Source of the DNA: Malania oleifera
Taxonomy: Eukaryota; Streptophyta; Magnoliopsida; Santalales; Ximeniaceae
Direction: 5' to 3'
Assembly: GCF_029873635.1 (NCBI RefSeq)
Contig: NC_080420.1
Coordinates: 30,557,032-30,621,031, forward strand
DNA: 64,000 nucleotides
This document shows, piece by piece, positions 1 to 14,300 of this stretch. The stretch's first letter is position 1. Each line of letters begins with the position of its first letter. The position numbers and the translations under genes were made by a program. The notes beneath the pieces are model-generated. The model worked only from the letters and a program-made list of their open reading frames with translations, was not told the origin of the DNA and did not search any database.

Positions 1-150
1 ATGTTTGGACCTTTAGCAATCTGCTATCTAGAAGGAAAACCATATATGCTAGGACCGGGAGCTTTATCTTTTCGCTCTATCCTGTGCAAATCCTACTTGG
101 CAATGGGACACCAATTTAACTGTTTAGGCATTGGCTCGGTTGGGATTTGA
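1..150 (+). other. Open frame cut by the window edge, possible last exon of an upstream gene
   Basis: Frame 1 is open from the first base to a TGA at 148-150 (49 codons) with a codon-like, mixed composition, and then gives way to AT-rich DNA with stops in all frames. It could be the terminal exon of a gene lying to the left. I do not recognise the protein and it has no visible motif. A chance open frame is equally possible. Confidence 0.2.
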
Positions 151-1079
151 TTTATATATAGACTAATGTGAAATCTTTAGTTGTTGTCTGCAATTGATTG
201 TGGCTTTTGAAGCCATCTTTAGAATCTAACTCCAACTCTGTAATGAAATTCTTCATTCTACCATTAGCAACTCTCTAGCACAAATGAATATCATATTTTC
301 CTTCTTGGTCTATTTCACACAAGATCTATGCTGCCAGACAATGTCTAATAACTGATCATAGCTGACTAAACAATTTCATTTGTATTGTATTTTATACCGA
401 AAAAGTCAAGACACATGTTTATTGCATATTTATCCAGTCACTGAAGTAAGATCATGGTTGACTAGAAGTCAGTATACCAGGACTTAGACTTGCCATAATT
501 GCAATTCGTGTTTTTCATTAAGGATATTTTCCAACTATGTTTTGATACTCAACATGTGCCACCATAGGTTAGAAGTTGAGCCTTAAAAACAGTTTAAGCA
601 AGAAAAGAAAAATTTAGAAACCAATTTGGTAAGAAAATGATACTTTACCCTGATTTAAAAGTGTAAACATATACATTAGGTTGGCATTGAAAAGAAATTA
701 GATGATTAGAATTTCAAAGAATGTTTAGAAGCTTATACAATTTTTATTCAAATGAATTACAAAGTTATGATGAGAGTTTGAAGTGCCTTTTATACATTTG
801 ATCTAATAGACTAATGATTACACATTATGATCTGAGATGTCTTAGTAGACATGGTCCTTGATGAGTATGAATCATCATTGCAAGTTCTCTGTTCAATGAT
901 GAGGCTAACCATTGGTGGGAATCTATGTAATGGGTAAGAGATGTTAAGGGTTGAGGCTATGAGTTAGGATTGATTTTAAAATAATCTTCAATGGGAAATG
1001 ACTTCTCGGTTGACTTATTAACATGGATATTGTGGATTGTGATGTAATCCTATAAATGGAGTGGTTATCTATTTATCAT
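151..1079. other. Spacer without recognised features
   Basis: AT-rich DNA with stops in all frames. I see no RNA gene, coding exon or clear repeat terminus here. It may include the 3' untranslated DNA of a gene to the left. Confidence 0.4.
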
Positions 1080-1146
1080 ACACTTAGTTGATTGTTTTCA
1101 AAAGAAAGTAGCACCTCGATCCTCACATGGCGGGTCGGGGCGTTAC
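1080..1146 (+). repeat. Possible LTR 3' end remnant
   Basis: The stretch ends in a GC-rich tail, CGGGTCGGGGCGTTACA, at about 1130-1146. This resembles the 3' ends of many plant Ty3/gypsy LTRs, which often finish in a GGGGCGTTACA-like sequence. No primer-binding site follows, so it is at most a truncated relic. Confidence 0.3.
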
Positions 1147-2400
1147 AAAAAGTGTCAAATTTGACATGAAAATGAAGAAGTTCAGTATAGGTAGTCGATT
1201 GACCCATGCAGATGGTCAACCGACCTTTGAGATTTTTTTTTTTTTTTTTTTGTTGAAAATATAGCCATTAGGCTAGTAGACGGCCGATCGACCCTTTAAA
1301 TTTTTCAGAAGGCGAATAGCCGCCAAATCCCAAAATGTGCAAATTTGCACTGTTTCTGTACTTTTATTTGGGATTTGACTTTGTTTTAAGTTTCTACACT
1401 TGACTAAGTGTAGTTGTTCAAATCCCATACTAATATTGCAAAGATTTTCATGGCTTTTTCTATTAAAAAAAAATTTTCATGAAAATTAAACATGTTCATT
1501 CATGTTTTTCAAAGTGTTTAGGAGATTTTTTCAAAATTTTCTTCAAAAAACCTTAAATTCATACACCTATGAGGAAAGTTTTGGGTGTTCTCCAAGTTTC
1601 AAAATGGATTTTCAGGTCGAGTTTGTTGTTCTTCTTTGAAAAATTCACAACATTTTTCAAGTTTCTTGTAAGTAAAATCATTTTCAAGATGATTACCTAA
1701 GATGTGGCTTAAGGGTGGAAAAAATGGTTTTCAAAGTGTATAGAATTTGTTTTCCAATCTATATTTAAATGAGAATCCATTAAAAAAATTGTTTTCTAAT
1801 CTAGTATCAAAATTTTTCCACTAAAGGTTTCAAGAAATATTAAGTTATTTTAAGTGTCTTCAATGATAATTAAGTAAAAGGTCAATCAAAAGATTTTATT
1901 TTCTATTTTTTTTAAAAAAGAGGTTTTATGAACTACAAATGACTTGATTTCTTTTTTTAAGGATATGTAGGCAATCTATTTAATAGATTCAGCCATAACA
2001 AACAAAAAAAAAATATGAAGTTTTTCTCCATTTTCTTTTCTTGCTTGTGTGCTTATGTGTGTCTTTACATGGTTTGATTTTATGAGACATTAAAGTACTT
2101 GTACTTTCATGAGGTTAAATCCTCTGCATAAGTCCTACAAAAGTCTTTTCAAAAAAGGGTAAAAGTGGAGCAATCTTCTACAATTCACAATGCAAGGATT
2201 TGAAAAAAATGCCGAAGGCAATTGACCAACCTTCCCAAGTAGTTGACCACCTAGTTTTCAAAAAATATACTTCATATGTTTCCAAAGTCATAAGATTTAT
2301 TTTCAAAAATTATTTTAAAAGACACAAACATACACACAAGATAATCACAACAATCATTCAATGGAATGGACATTTTAGGGCACAAATACTTTGAAATCTA
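1147..2400 (+). repeat. Degenerate LTR-like DNA with TCGAC motifs
   Basis: Between 1185 and 1295 there are TCGA/TCAAC-type boxes (GTCGATTGACC, GTCAACCGACC, GCCGATCGACC) like those clustered in the Sirevirus-type LTRs later in this window. T-rich DNA follows. No LTR termini or target duplication could be placed, so family and limits are inferred. Confidence 0.28.
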
Positions 2401-4139
2401 ATTAAATGAAATTTAAAATGTTGCCTTCCATATTCCCAATTGTATGCTCGAATCTAATCTCTTTTAAAGATTTTTCTTTATTTTGCTTTTTTAAAAGTTA
2501 AAATAAAGTGGCAAATTCGTTTTTCTAAAATAAAAAAGACAAGTTAGATGAACCAATGACTTGATAGTTTACACTTGTTTAATTTCAAAACAGTCATCAA
2601 ATATTGGCAACCCAAACGGATCTTCAAAACTCGATTTCAACAAACCTCTCGAGAATGTGAAATGGACTGAATATGCTATATACATATTGTAAATTGGCCC
2701 AAACCTACCAATTCAACCTATTAGACTAGGAATTTGGCCTTTTTTTTTTTTTTTTTTTTTGTGTTGGTTTGAATACTATATTTTATAAGACAAAAACTCT
2801 AAGAAAAATCAGCCAACTAATAATCAGATAAATAAGTTTGAACTAATATAAATTACCCGATCAATATAAATTTGAGTTTTTTAATCCATTTAACATTTAC
2901 ATTTTAAAAAATGGAAATTGACATTCAATTTTATAACTTTAATTTACCTTTACATTTTTAATTTAAATTTTATAAGACTTGTTTAACAATTTATTTAAAT
3001 TTAAAAATATTGAGCTATGCTTTATTTTTTAAAAGGCATGCTTGCTGTTTAATTTGAATAAATATGGCACATCACAAACAATATTTTGTAGTGTTATAAC
3101 TATCTAGATAATTTTTAATATTTTTAACATTAATTTTTATATATTTATTTTTTAAATAATAGTAATTATGCTATCATGTTGGTATTGACTGGTTGACACT
3201 GATCCAGACTATTTAAATCTGTGATGGAGGAACTAGTTCAATATCTTGTTCATTTTCTATTTTGATTTTTAAAACATTACGTACATTTGATTATTTTTCT
3301 TGTTTAATATATTAAATTAATGTCATTCTCCTAATTTAGCTTCTCACAATTAAATGAAAAGGTAAAAGTGTCATTTTATTAAAAATAATTTTATTTCATT
3401 TGGACTTAATGGTTTCCTAATTGAAGCTCCTTTTGTTTGGCGAAATTAAATATCAGAATTTTTTCATTGTAGTCTTTACAAATTTACAAATTCAACGGGT
3501 GCAATTCTCATATTGAGAAAACTTAATGGATGTTAATGAAATTTACCCAATAAAATATTTATTTGCTTAAATTTGTGGAATTACTTTTGAAAGTGTATTT
3601 GGTAATATAATTATTTTTATGGACATTTGTTAATGTAAAAGATATTTTTCAAAAATAAATATGATATATATTCAGAAAAAATTAATTAAAAATATTTGAG
3701 TCATTTTTTACTCTGATAACAAAAATGAAAAATTAAAAATACCTAATATAAATAAAATGGAGAAAAAGTCTTTAAAAAAATCCCAAAGAATAGCAGAAAA
3801 ATGTTAAAAAATTTTCAAGAAATTTTTGGAAAACATAAGAATGTTTTAAAGACTATTTTTGCTCAAATTTGATGAATCTATTTAAGTATTATCTGTATAT
3901 ATATATATATATTCTATTTTGGTGTGTGCGTGTATCAATTATTAAATAAAGGATAAAAATGTATTTCAGACCTCATCTATACTAGTTTTGAGAGGGATTT
4001 TAACTAATAAGATCCCCTCATTTGAAGATCTTATTAGACATTTTTAGATCGCACTTTATTTCACATTTTTTTTAAAAAAAATTTAAAATTTATTTATTTT
4101 TAAGGATTTAATTAAATATCATTATATTCAAATTAGAGA
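2401..4139. other. AT-rich spacer
   Basis: Very AT-rich, with homopolymer runs (poly-T near 2740-2760) and a short TA microsatellite near 3896-3912. No coding potential, RNA gene or dated repeat boundary was found. Confidence 0.4.
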
Positions 4140-4440
4140 TAATTCATAATTAATTAGGTACCGTTCGTAGAACGAGTGTGTAAGGGGTGCTAATACCTTC
4201 TCATCGCATAATTGAACTCCCAATCCCAAGTCTAGTAAATGTAGACCAAGACTACTAGTTCTTTAATTTTAAAATTAGCTTAGAAACCAATCAACAAGTA
4301 ATAATTAGGTAAACTAAATGCACTAAGGAAAATAATAGGTTAGTGGCGATTCTATCAAACCTTCAATATTATTATTTCTCGTCATTTTGAGCCCTTCTTC
4401 GAGACAATGCGGCAAAATCAGCTCCTAATTTTTTAACTAA
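4140..4440 (+). repeat. Ty3/gypsy LTR relic
   Basis: This block carries GGTACCGTTCG, then GGGGTGCTAATACCTTCTC at about 4175-4201, then AATAGGTTAGTGGCGATTCT near 4336-4355. That order of phrases is familiar from LTRs of plant Ty3/gypsy elements. The copy is AT-decayed and no internal domains flank it. Family assignment is from memory of the motif, not from alignment. Confidence 0.45.
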
Positions 4441-6999
4441 AATTTTGGCAAAAAATTGACTCATTAGCTGGTTTTTTGTGCACCCTGCTAACAATAGTAG
4501 ACATAATTAACTAAAAATTAGTGGATTTATTCGATCTTAACCTAATTTTTAAACATTTTTTTCAACATTTGCAAGTGTTATCGAACAAAAAAAAAAAAAA
4601 ATTATTTAAAAGTTTCCACCCAACCAAATACCAATGAAAGATTGACAAATGTGTGTTAGTGTTTTTGCTGTGTGGGTACAAAAGAAGTGGTTGTGCAATA
4701 ATCCAACAAGAGTGGTTAGCCTTTGCAATCATCGGCACTCAATCTCCATTTGGTGGTCGGCATGGACTTGGCATAACCAAATACCTCTGCCCAGTGCTCA
4801 ACTGCAAATTTTTATGTTTCATAAAAAACAAACACCACTCTTCTAGTGCACTTGTCATCTCTCTCCTTATCTAAAAAATAACTAAAAATAAAGGTTTAGG
4901 GTTTAAGATTTAAGATTTAGGATAGTCTCGGCGCTCGTACCTCTTACCTGAGAGGCACTTCACTAAAAAAAAAAGAGTTGACTATGAATTTTCGAATGAT
5001 TGCTTTCGTTCATGACTCTCACTCATCTCGACATGACACAAAAAGTTAAATGTAAATCTTATTCTCGACACTTAATATAAGTCTGATGCATGATATGAAT
5101 TTTACTTTCAATCTTGTGTCTTGCCAAATGTCTTTCTAAATACAAATTTCATAAATAAAATTTTAAATGGCATTTGTCGTGCAAAAACATTTTTCATGTG
5201 TTGTTGGATCATGGACACTTTAATGCCGAAATTATAAGATATGATTGTATATGTTTTTTTTTTTTGGTCAGCATTGGCTTTATTTAAATGCATTTGTTTA
5301 ATCATTTTTTGAATCTTGCACTGCACGGATCTATGACCAGCAATACCAATTAACAGGTTAAATATAAACGGGTTGACACCGCGCCTACTTCATCCAATTT
5401 TTCTTTTCAAAAAAGGTTCTAAAGTTAAGTCTCCTTCGATGGTGTTGGATCATTGCATAGGAATGAATATGTGGGTCCCATTTATTTTAAATTGATTTCT
5501 AATATTTTGATAAATAATAATTCTTAATCCTATTGTAGTACATATCCTATTTGGGTATATGCACATGAGAAATCTTATTATTATTTTTTATCAAAATATT
5601 AAAAAATAATTAAAAATAGAAGAAAGTATTAGGCTAAATTATTTTGTAGGTAACTAATAGTAAAGATCCATGCAAAATTTAATTACTCATCTCTATGTCT
5701 TAAATATGACGTGATTAGATATAAGATGAGACCTTAGCCGTTTTATGTGAGACGAGGCTGATGGGTCTCTCGTGGACTCATTAGCTAGCATTGGCTAAGA
5801 AAGAAATGGACAAGAATGCCTCCAGCCTTTAGAAAAAGAAACCTGCTTTGTTCTACCATTCATCCTCACTTCCTGACTCAATCACTGTTGCATTAGGCCT
5901 CATTGTTGATCCCAACAACACCTCCACTGTCTTGGCATAAGGGTTGATTGATGCCTCATCGTATGATATAACATTTGAGGCTTGACCTCTCGAAAGCGTT
6001 CAACTGTTTTGGCTTGATGGACGTGTTGTCGTGAGTAACAACATTTTGCCCCTTCATGATCGAGTGTCACCATTGTCAGCGAAGTTGGTGTTGTAATTGA
6101 TACAGTGATGATTAGACCAAGAGGTAGTTGCAATTGTAAGGGTGAGGAGGAAGAGGAGGGCAGGCTACTTAGCTAAGGGAGAAGAAGGTCCATGAAATGA
6201 TGAGATTTGTGAGATCGAAGGAAGGAAGGGGAAACACTAAGACTAAGGAAATAGTGTTTTTAATTTGCTGGGATTTTGAGTTGTGAATTATGGTGATTTT
6301 GAATTGTGATTTTCGTAAGTATTGGTGATGCTTTTATCTCTTTTGAGAGACTAGCAAATTGTCATCATATTCTTTACAGATGTCCATTCAAATACGAAAC
6401 ATGATACGAAATAATTTAGTTCATGAGTACAATCCAGTCCTATCAATCTTAACTATCAAACCAAACAAACTAATAGATAACTGAGTCTACGACTTAAAAA
6501 CGATCAAAATCTGATTATTTGTCCTTTCGTTTTAAATGTAACCTGATTTGAGAGTTTAACCTAATATGGAAATCAAAGAACAATGCATGCACAAACCAAC
6601 TCATTTTAATAAAAGCAATAACTTTCCAAATTGCGCACCTAAGAGCAACTCGAGCATTTAAGATGCCTGTGTGGACCTCATGCCCTCTCATTCATGTATG
6701 TGATAAGAATACTCTCTGTAATTCGAAAAGACTAATTAAATTCTTAACTTAATAAGAGAGTTTGTAGACTCTCATTTAGACCCCACTTCAAAGCTATGCA
6801 GCAAGGATGCTCTCAAAAATTTAACAAGGCTAATTAAATTCTTAATTTAATGAGAGGACTTCTAGAATCTCATTTATGTCATTGATGAGGTACTATTAAA
6901 AATTTTATTATTAAATAAAAATAGTTTTTTTTTTTTTTTTTGCAAAAGTGAAATTAAATAATAATAATAATAATAAACCCAAAATAAGAAAAATAAACA
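4441..6999. other. Spacer, mostly featureless
   Basis: Short open frames occur near 4650-4870 but have no recognisable domain and are probably chance. A possible coding remnant at 5853-5994 is listed separately. A short AAT microsatellite lies at about 6958-6975. No RNA genes or clear mobile-element termini were seen. Confidence 0.4.
5853..5994 (-). pseudogene. Possible coding remnant, unrecognised
   Basis: On the minus strand one frame reads about 41 residues without a stop and ends at a TAG at 5853-5855. Composition is protein-like, with an acidic SGSEDEW carboxy end preceded by PNATVIE. The frame is closed upstream by stops. It may be the eroded end of an old gene copy; I do not recognise the family. 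Confidence 0.2.
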
Positions 7000-8287
7000 G
7001 TGCATGTGATTACGTGAATAGTGGGTGTTTTTTTAAGTCATTGACCCGTCTCACACGTTGGAAGCTGCAACTTCCCCACCAAGACTTGACGGCGGCATCT
7101 ATATATTGAGTATTCATCTGTCGTTTAATTAGCAAATATTAAATTAAATTGTTCAAAATTTATTGTGAATATCCAGAAAATCGCTTTCGAAATTTTTATC
7201 CAAGAAAAAGAGGCAGCTTTCTAAATTTGCATGGATTTCTATAGATTTTTGTGTATTTAATTTGAGTAATCTCCTTGGGTGTTTAATTAAATTTAAATAT
7301 GCACAGGGTGAAGAAATTACCTCGTCTGTTCTTTTGCGAAGGTTCCTAACTTCATGTGGCGAGGGAAGACCAAGCCCACAAGGAACAGGGACAGACGCCA
7401 TTGACGAATTTTCTGAGCTTTGATTAATCTTCCCGAGTCCGAAAGCTTTTTCGCGAATGACCCATTAACCCGTTATAGTTCTGCGTCGTTTTTTCGTTTT
7501 AAACATCCTTTACCGTTGAAATTTTTTGTTCGCATTTTGGCACCAAAGCCAGTTTCTAGTTTCTACAATAGTTTATTTATTTTTTTCCTGGGAAGGTAGG
7601 GGCATGAGAAAATTCTCTCATGCGCGTCTGTGTCCGGACGCATCGAAGTCAAAATGCGAGATCTAAGTCTGCGTTCAAAGCTTCCAGGCCGTACCATCTC
7701 TAACATAAAAATCGATTAGCAGATGTATCCTCTCCTTATATTTGATAGGCCTAGCTCCTCTGAATTTGAAAATATTTCAGAATTTCAGGACGTGGGTATA
7801 GTTGATTTTGAGGTGTTTGTTTCTCGATATTCTTTCTTCTCGAGTACAGATTCAGTAGGTCTAAAGTTTTCTATATTCAGAGGTTGTTCGCAGGTAGTCC
7901 CTATTGTCTGTTTTGGGCTAAATTTGCGTCCTCCCTTCTTCCTTTTCTTTGCTTTATTACTGCTAAGAGACTTCCTGTTATTTGTTCCTTCAACCATTTC
8001 TGCTGAAGTTTATCGTTTTTCTTCCCTTCTTTCTGCAAATTATACTTTTCTGGGTTTTTGAGCTTTTGGCTTGGAGCCTTTTCTCATTTCTGGGGTTCTG
8101 GTTTTTGAAATTAGTGAGTTTTTAAAAATATATTTGTGTTTTTGGGAGGGCTTTGGTTGTAGGTGGTTTTTCTTGAAGGGGCTGCTTGATTCATCCGTGA
8201 GATTTGCCATTGGAAGGAGCAAATTTTTTGTTCTTGTTAAGGGGTTTCTCTCTGTTTTGGAATTGGGGTTAGCTAGAGCTGGTTGAG
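7000..8287 (+). promoter_or_regulatory. Promoter and 5' leader region of the flippase gene
   Basis: This is the DNA immediately upstream of the flippase start codon. A TCTATATAT box at about 7098-7106 could be a TATA element. The leader is T-rich and contains several upstream ATGs (for example a 112-codon frame at 7723-8061), none with a recognisable product. A 5' leader intron is possible. The transcription start cannot be placed without RNA data. Confidence 0.3.
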
Positions 8288-11200
8288 ATGAGGAGCAGAA
8301 ACAGAATGAATGGCGCCAGAAGAAAGAAGCTGCATTTCAGCAAGATCTACTCATTCCACTGTGGGAAAGCATCCTTCAAGGATGATCATTCTCAAATTGG
8401 AGGGCCAGGTTTCTCCAGGGTGGTATTCTGCAACGAACCGGATTCTTTCGAAGCCAGAAATCGTAATTATGTAGGCAATTATGTTAGGACTACCAAGTAT
8501 ACGCTTGCAACATTTTTGCCCAAGTCCTTGTTTGAGCAGTTTAGAAGGATTGCAAATTTCTACTTCCTCATCACTGGCTGTTTGGCCTTCACCCCGCTTG
8601 CTCCTTATACTGCCATTAGTGCCATTCTCCCTTTAATTATCGTAATTGGGGCGTCCATGGTGAAAGAGTGCGTTGAAGATTGGCGGCGCAAACAGCAGGT
8701 ATCATCTTTATTTACTTGTCCTGGTTTGGTATATTTAGAAAATCTTTTTTATTTTTCATGTGGATTCTGCAGTGTTGGGACAAAGCATACTACATCTAGA
8801 ATCCTCTTTGGCTCAAATTAGTCATACTGTAATTGCTGAATTTCTATCAACGTTCTTGGATTATTTTGGAAATTTCTGCAAACTTATATTTCTGTCAATT
8901 AGCATATGCAAAAGACTAAGTCTATATGACAACTCTTGATGAAATTTCATGGAATACCTTGAGAAGTGGAATAATTAATTGTTACAGGCTCCTATATAAA
9001 ACTCGTCACGGTAGCTTTACTCTGCTGGTGATTTGGTGTGTTGTCGGTACTTGCTATTTTGATCTCTGAATACACTGCAGAAAATAATGTACTGGAGCTT
9101 TGAGTCATTTATTTAGATTCTTGGCATATAATCAGTCTAAAAAATGTTTTTCTAGAGCTTTTAAATCTAGGTAGGGTAAAATTCAGAGAGAATAAGTTTT
9201 GGATTTGTAGTGCTTATATGTTTTGCCTTTGGATTAACTTGTGTTCTTATGATTGTCTTGAAGCTCAAAACAGTTTCAAAAAATGGTGATGCATATAATA
9301 GAGATATAAATAGTGTCTATTGTGTTTCAATTTTCAAGATCCATTTCAGTGTGTGAATACATTAGAATGATTTCAATTTTGTGTCTCTGCTACATTCCTT
9401 GCCGCTTGGGAGAGTTATTTTCCACTGGAAATTCTATAGTTCAATATTGTTCTTCTTTAGGAATTTGTCAGTCAAGTAGTCAACTAGCTCCTTTATTTAC
9501 TTTATGATTTTTTTTAATTGATCAGGATATTGAGATGAATAATAGAAAGGTTGAAGTACATTGTGGTGATGGAACTTTTGATCATACTGAATGGAAGAAT
9601 CTCAGAGTGGGCGATATAGTGAAGGTGGAGAAAGATGACTTCTTCCCAGCAGATCTCGTTTTACTTTCATCTAGTTATGATGATGCTGTCTGCTATGTTG
9701 AGACCATGAACCTTGACGGGGAGACAAATTTGAAACTAAAACAGGCCCTGGAGTTGACTTCGTTCTTGCATGAGGATTCTGACTTCCAAGAATTTAGGGC
9801 TTTTGTTAAATGTGAAGATCCAAATGCCAATTTGTACTCTTTTATTGGAAGTATGGAGTTTGAAGAACAACAAATTCCCCTTACTCCTCAGCAACTTCTC
9901 CTTCGAGACTCCAAACTCAGAAATACAGAGTACATATATGGGGCTGTTATCTTCACTGGTCATGACACAAAAGTTATTCAAAATTCTACTGATCCTCCAT
10001 CGAAGAGAAGCAGAATTGAGAAGCAGATGGATCGTATTATTTATTTCATGTTTGGTGTTGTATTTTTAATTGCATTTGTTGGATCTATTTTCTTTGGTAT
10101 TGCTACTAGAGATGACCTAAAACATGGGAGGATGAAAAGATGGTATCTTAGACCAGACAGCACTAAAGTTTTCTATGATCCTGATAGAGCACCGCTGGCA
10201 GCAATTCTTCACTTTCTGACAGCATTAATGTTATATAGTTATTTCATCCCAATCTCCTTGTATGTTTCGATAGAAATTGTCAAAGTTCTTCAAAGTGTCT
10301 TCATCAATCAAGATGTTCACATGTACTATGAAGAAGCTGATAAACCAGCGCATGCCCGCACCTCAAACTTGAATGAGGAACTTGGCCAAGTTGACACAAT
10401 ACTTTCTGACAAAACTGGAACTTTGACCTGTAACTCAATGGAGTTCATCAAGTGTTCTGTGGCTGGTACTGCTTATGGCCGTGGTGTAACAGAGGTTGAG
10501 AGAGTTATGGCCAGAAGAAACGGTTCACCATTGGTTCGTGAAATGGTAAATGATGGGAAACAAGATGATCCTGCTGATTCAAAATCGTCGCCCATTAAAG
10601 GTTTCAATTTTGCTGATGAAAGGATCATGAATGGAAACTGGGTTAATGAGCCTCATTCAAATGTCATCCAGAAATTTTTACGTTTGTTGGCAATTTGTCA
10701 TACAGCCATACCTGAAATTGATGATGACACTGGTAAGGTTTCATATGAAGCTGAATCACCAGATGAAGCGGCTTTCGTGATTGCAGCTAGAGAACTTGGC
10801 TTTGCATTTTATAAAAGAACACAAACAAGCATCTCAGTGCATGAGTTGGACCCAATGTCTGGGAACAAAGTTGAGAGGTTAGTATCACCCATTTTGAACC
10901 TGCTGACAAACTCATGGTATCATCTGTCCTATTTTGTTTGCCACTGGCATACTTGGGGTTCATCTGAACTCTTAAGACTAGAAGGGCATTGCAAGTTCTA
11001 TATCTAAAATTCCTGTCAACAATATAAGGGCATATTCATAAAAATTTTAAATTCCTATGCATTCTTGACCCCAAAAAATAAAAACAGAAAAAAAGGAAGG
11101 TGGTAAATCATGATGGCTCTGCTTCCTGATTTAGCATGTAAAAATGCCCCTGTTTGCATTTTTATGCTAGCTTGCGAAAGGCTCAAGGGTTTTGTTCTGC

Positions 11201-11308
11201 ATCCACTGACAAGTCCTAGAGCCATTTCAGATGTCAGCTCCCCTTACTAATGGGTTATGATCATGACATGGATTGTGTGGCAAACATAGGGTTTGAGAAT
11301 GAGGATTA

Positions 11309-11342
<34 letters not shown>

Positions 11343-14300
11343 TGTTACATTGGTTTGGGTCCCTACTTTAAGTAATGCACCACTTGTTTGAAATTGTTTG
11401 TTTACTATGCACTTTCCTTTGCAGAGTGTATGAGCTTTTGAATGTCCTAGAGTTCAACAGCTCCCGAAAACGCATGTCTGTGATAGTGAGGAATGCTGAG
11501 GGGAAACTACTAATTCTTTGTAAAGGTGCTGATAGGTTTGTAAATTTCGACTCCCAATATCCTGAAGTCCTGTATGCATGATTCCATTTTAGTTGCATTC
11601 CAAGACCACCATAACTCTTCTCCACATGCAGTGTCATGTTTGAAAGGCTTGCTAAGGATGGAAGGGAGTTTGAAGAGCAGACAAGAGCGCATGTGAATGA
11701 ATATGCTGATGCGGGTTTGAGGACCTTGATACTTGCTTATCGTGAACTTAATGAGGATGAATACAAAGATTTCAATGAGAAATTCTCTGAGGCCAAGAAC
11801 TCAGTTAGTGCTGATAGGGAAACATTAATTGATGAAGTGACAGAGAAAATTGAGAGAGATTTGATTCTTCTTGGTGCAACAGCTGTCGAGGACAAACTCC
11901 AAAATGGGGTGGGTAGGAAAAAATATAAGCAAAAGAGTGTTAAAATAAGTAAAACTTTCTAGAGATCAGGCATGGGGATTGGAAATGATTTTCTTTTGTC
12001 CTGTTATTCATTGTAGGTTCCAGAGTGCATTGACAGACTTGCCCAAGCAGGAATAAAGATATGGGTTTTGACTGGGGATAAGATGGAGACAGCCATTAAT
12101 ATTGGGTATGAATTTTGGGTATGATTTTGCATATTAAATTAGTTAAGTTAGGTCTACTTATCTAAAGAGTTCTAACCAATGTCAAACTGTTGCAGTTTTG
12201 CATGTAGTTTGCTTAGACGAGGGATGAAGCAGATAATAATCAATTTGGAGACTCCAGAAATCAAAGCATTGGAGAAAATGGGAGAAAAGGCAGCCATCAC
12301 CAAGGTAAACTTATAAATTGTTCTATGCTTTATTTACAAGTTCAGATACTTCTTGTTATGAATGATTTTAATGAATGAGTTAACAAGAAGGATACCATCT
12401 GAAACTACAGAGGTCTGAATGGTTCAACTAAGGTAACATAGACAATGGTCTTTCATAAGAAAGTTATTAAATAAGGTACCATCCTGAACTAAATGTGCCC
12501 GAGTCATACAACTATGGCAAGTTAATGAGAAATGTACTTGACTCTCACATACCATGCATCTCATGTTTCCCTCTCCTCTTTCTAGGGTCAAATTTCCTGT
12601 TAAATTGTAGGCTGCCATGCTTTCTTAATAGGTCAATAGATGTCCTTTGTGGCTTTATCCTTGTCTTGGTAGCACCTTCTGCTTCCCAGGCGAGGAAAAT
12701 CAAACAAATTGGGCATTCTTATCTCCAAGTAGTGCTGTTTCTGCTTCTCATTATCTATTTACGATTAAACAAGACGTCTCTGATATAGAGTGAGTTATTA
12801 TCTGAAATATATCTATATCAAAATCTTGTAATGGTGGGTACAGGATATAAGGAAAACATTGAATAAGTGCATCTCATGGAATTTCTCCCAAATTGTGCAA
12901 AATTAAGAGGGAATAAAAATAGGGATAGAAAGGCAAATCCAGTACAGAAAGTAGATAAAAACCAGTCTGCTATCCTGTAGAAAACATAGTAAATTAGTCA
13001 GTGTAGGGACAAAGGAGAACCATAGTTCTTGGATGCTCTGCTCGAAACATTTAGATTATTGTCTGCCAAGATATCACGTGTCTATGTAGATTGGGTAAGT
13101 AATTTTAGAATATCCTACACTGTCCAAAATTCTAGTTTGTTTATGCCTGGAATTGGCAAAGAATACTGGCTGGGAATTCTAATTCCAGTATGAGGACTAA
13201 CCAACTGAGTTAAAGGATGCTTTCTATGATTGCTATTTGTTGCATCAGTCATCCTTGTTTGACTTTACAAGAGGTAGCCACACTTGTTAAAGGGATCAAA
13301 CATGTGTGGGCACCTTTTTCCCTCATTCTGTGACTTAACACTTCTAAACAATTAGAATTGATCAATTATTTTCTTAATGCAGTTGTTTGAATGCAATAGT
13401 ACTTACTGAAATAACAGTGGCATCATATGATTTTGTCTTTATAAGATGAGTCTAAAAAATGCCATTACTAATTGCTATAAAGAGTATTTCTGAGTAACTG
13501 TGTGGGCCACATGTTTGTAGTGGATTGAACGTGGAAACTCTAATGCTTAAGTAAATAAATGAAGTTTTGACATGTAATCCTACATGAATTTATAGGCTTC
13601 AAAGGAAAGCGTTCTCCATCAGATAACTCAAGGGAAAGCTCAGCTTACAGCATCAGGTGGAAGTTCTGAGGCATTTGCTTTGATAATTGATGGGAAATCA
13701 CTTGCATATGCCTTAGAGGATGATATGAAGGACATGTTTCTGAAGCTTGCAATTGGCTGCGCTTCTGTAATATGCTGTCGATCATCACCAAAACAGAAGG
13801 CATTGGTGAGACAACTGTTTCTTCTATGTTACTTTAATACTTATTATTAAAAAATTTTATTTTCATAATATAATTCCCTAATTTCCTTTGCTTTAAGAAA
13901 TAATTAGTGTTAAGAGAACTTACATCTGAGAAATGCAGGTCACTAGACTGGTTAAAACTGGAACCAGGAAGACAACATTGGCAATTGGTGATGGTGCGAA
14001 TGATGTGGGAATGCTTCAGGAAGCAGATATTGGGATTGGAATTAGTGGTGTTGAGGGGATGCAGGTGCTTAACAGAATCTTATTTGTTAATTGTAAAAAT
14101 TACATAAAATTTCAATTTTGGTTATTTCCTTATGAACACTCCTTTATATGCCTATTTTCACATCTCAGGCAGTAATGTCAAGTGATATTGCAATTGCTCA
14201 ATTCCGATATTTGGAGCGTTTGCTCCTTGTGCACGGACATTGGTGTTACAGAAGGATCTCATCAATGGTACAGCCTTTCATATAACTTTATTTCAAGAGA

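Noticed and set aside
7723-8061. 112-codon frame upstream of the flippase
   Set aside because: T-rich leader DNA gives long Phe/Ser/Leu frames by chance; no domain, and the flippase start is clearly at 8288.
8699-8821. Flippase frame continuing past exon 1
   Set aside because: The frame reads into intron 1; the family sequence leaves at the GT donor after RRKQQ and resumes at 9526 with DIEMNNRKV.
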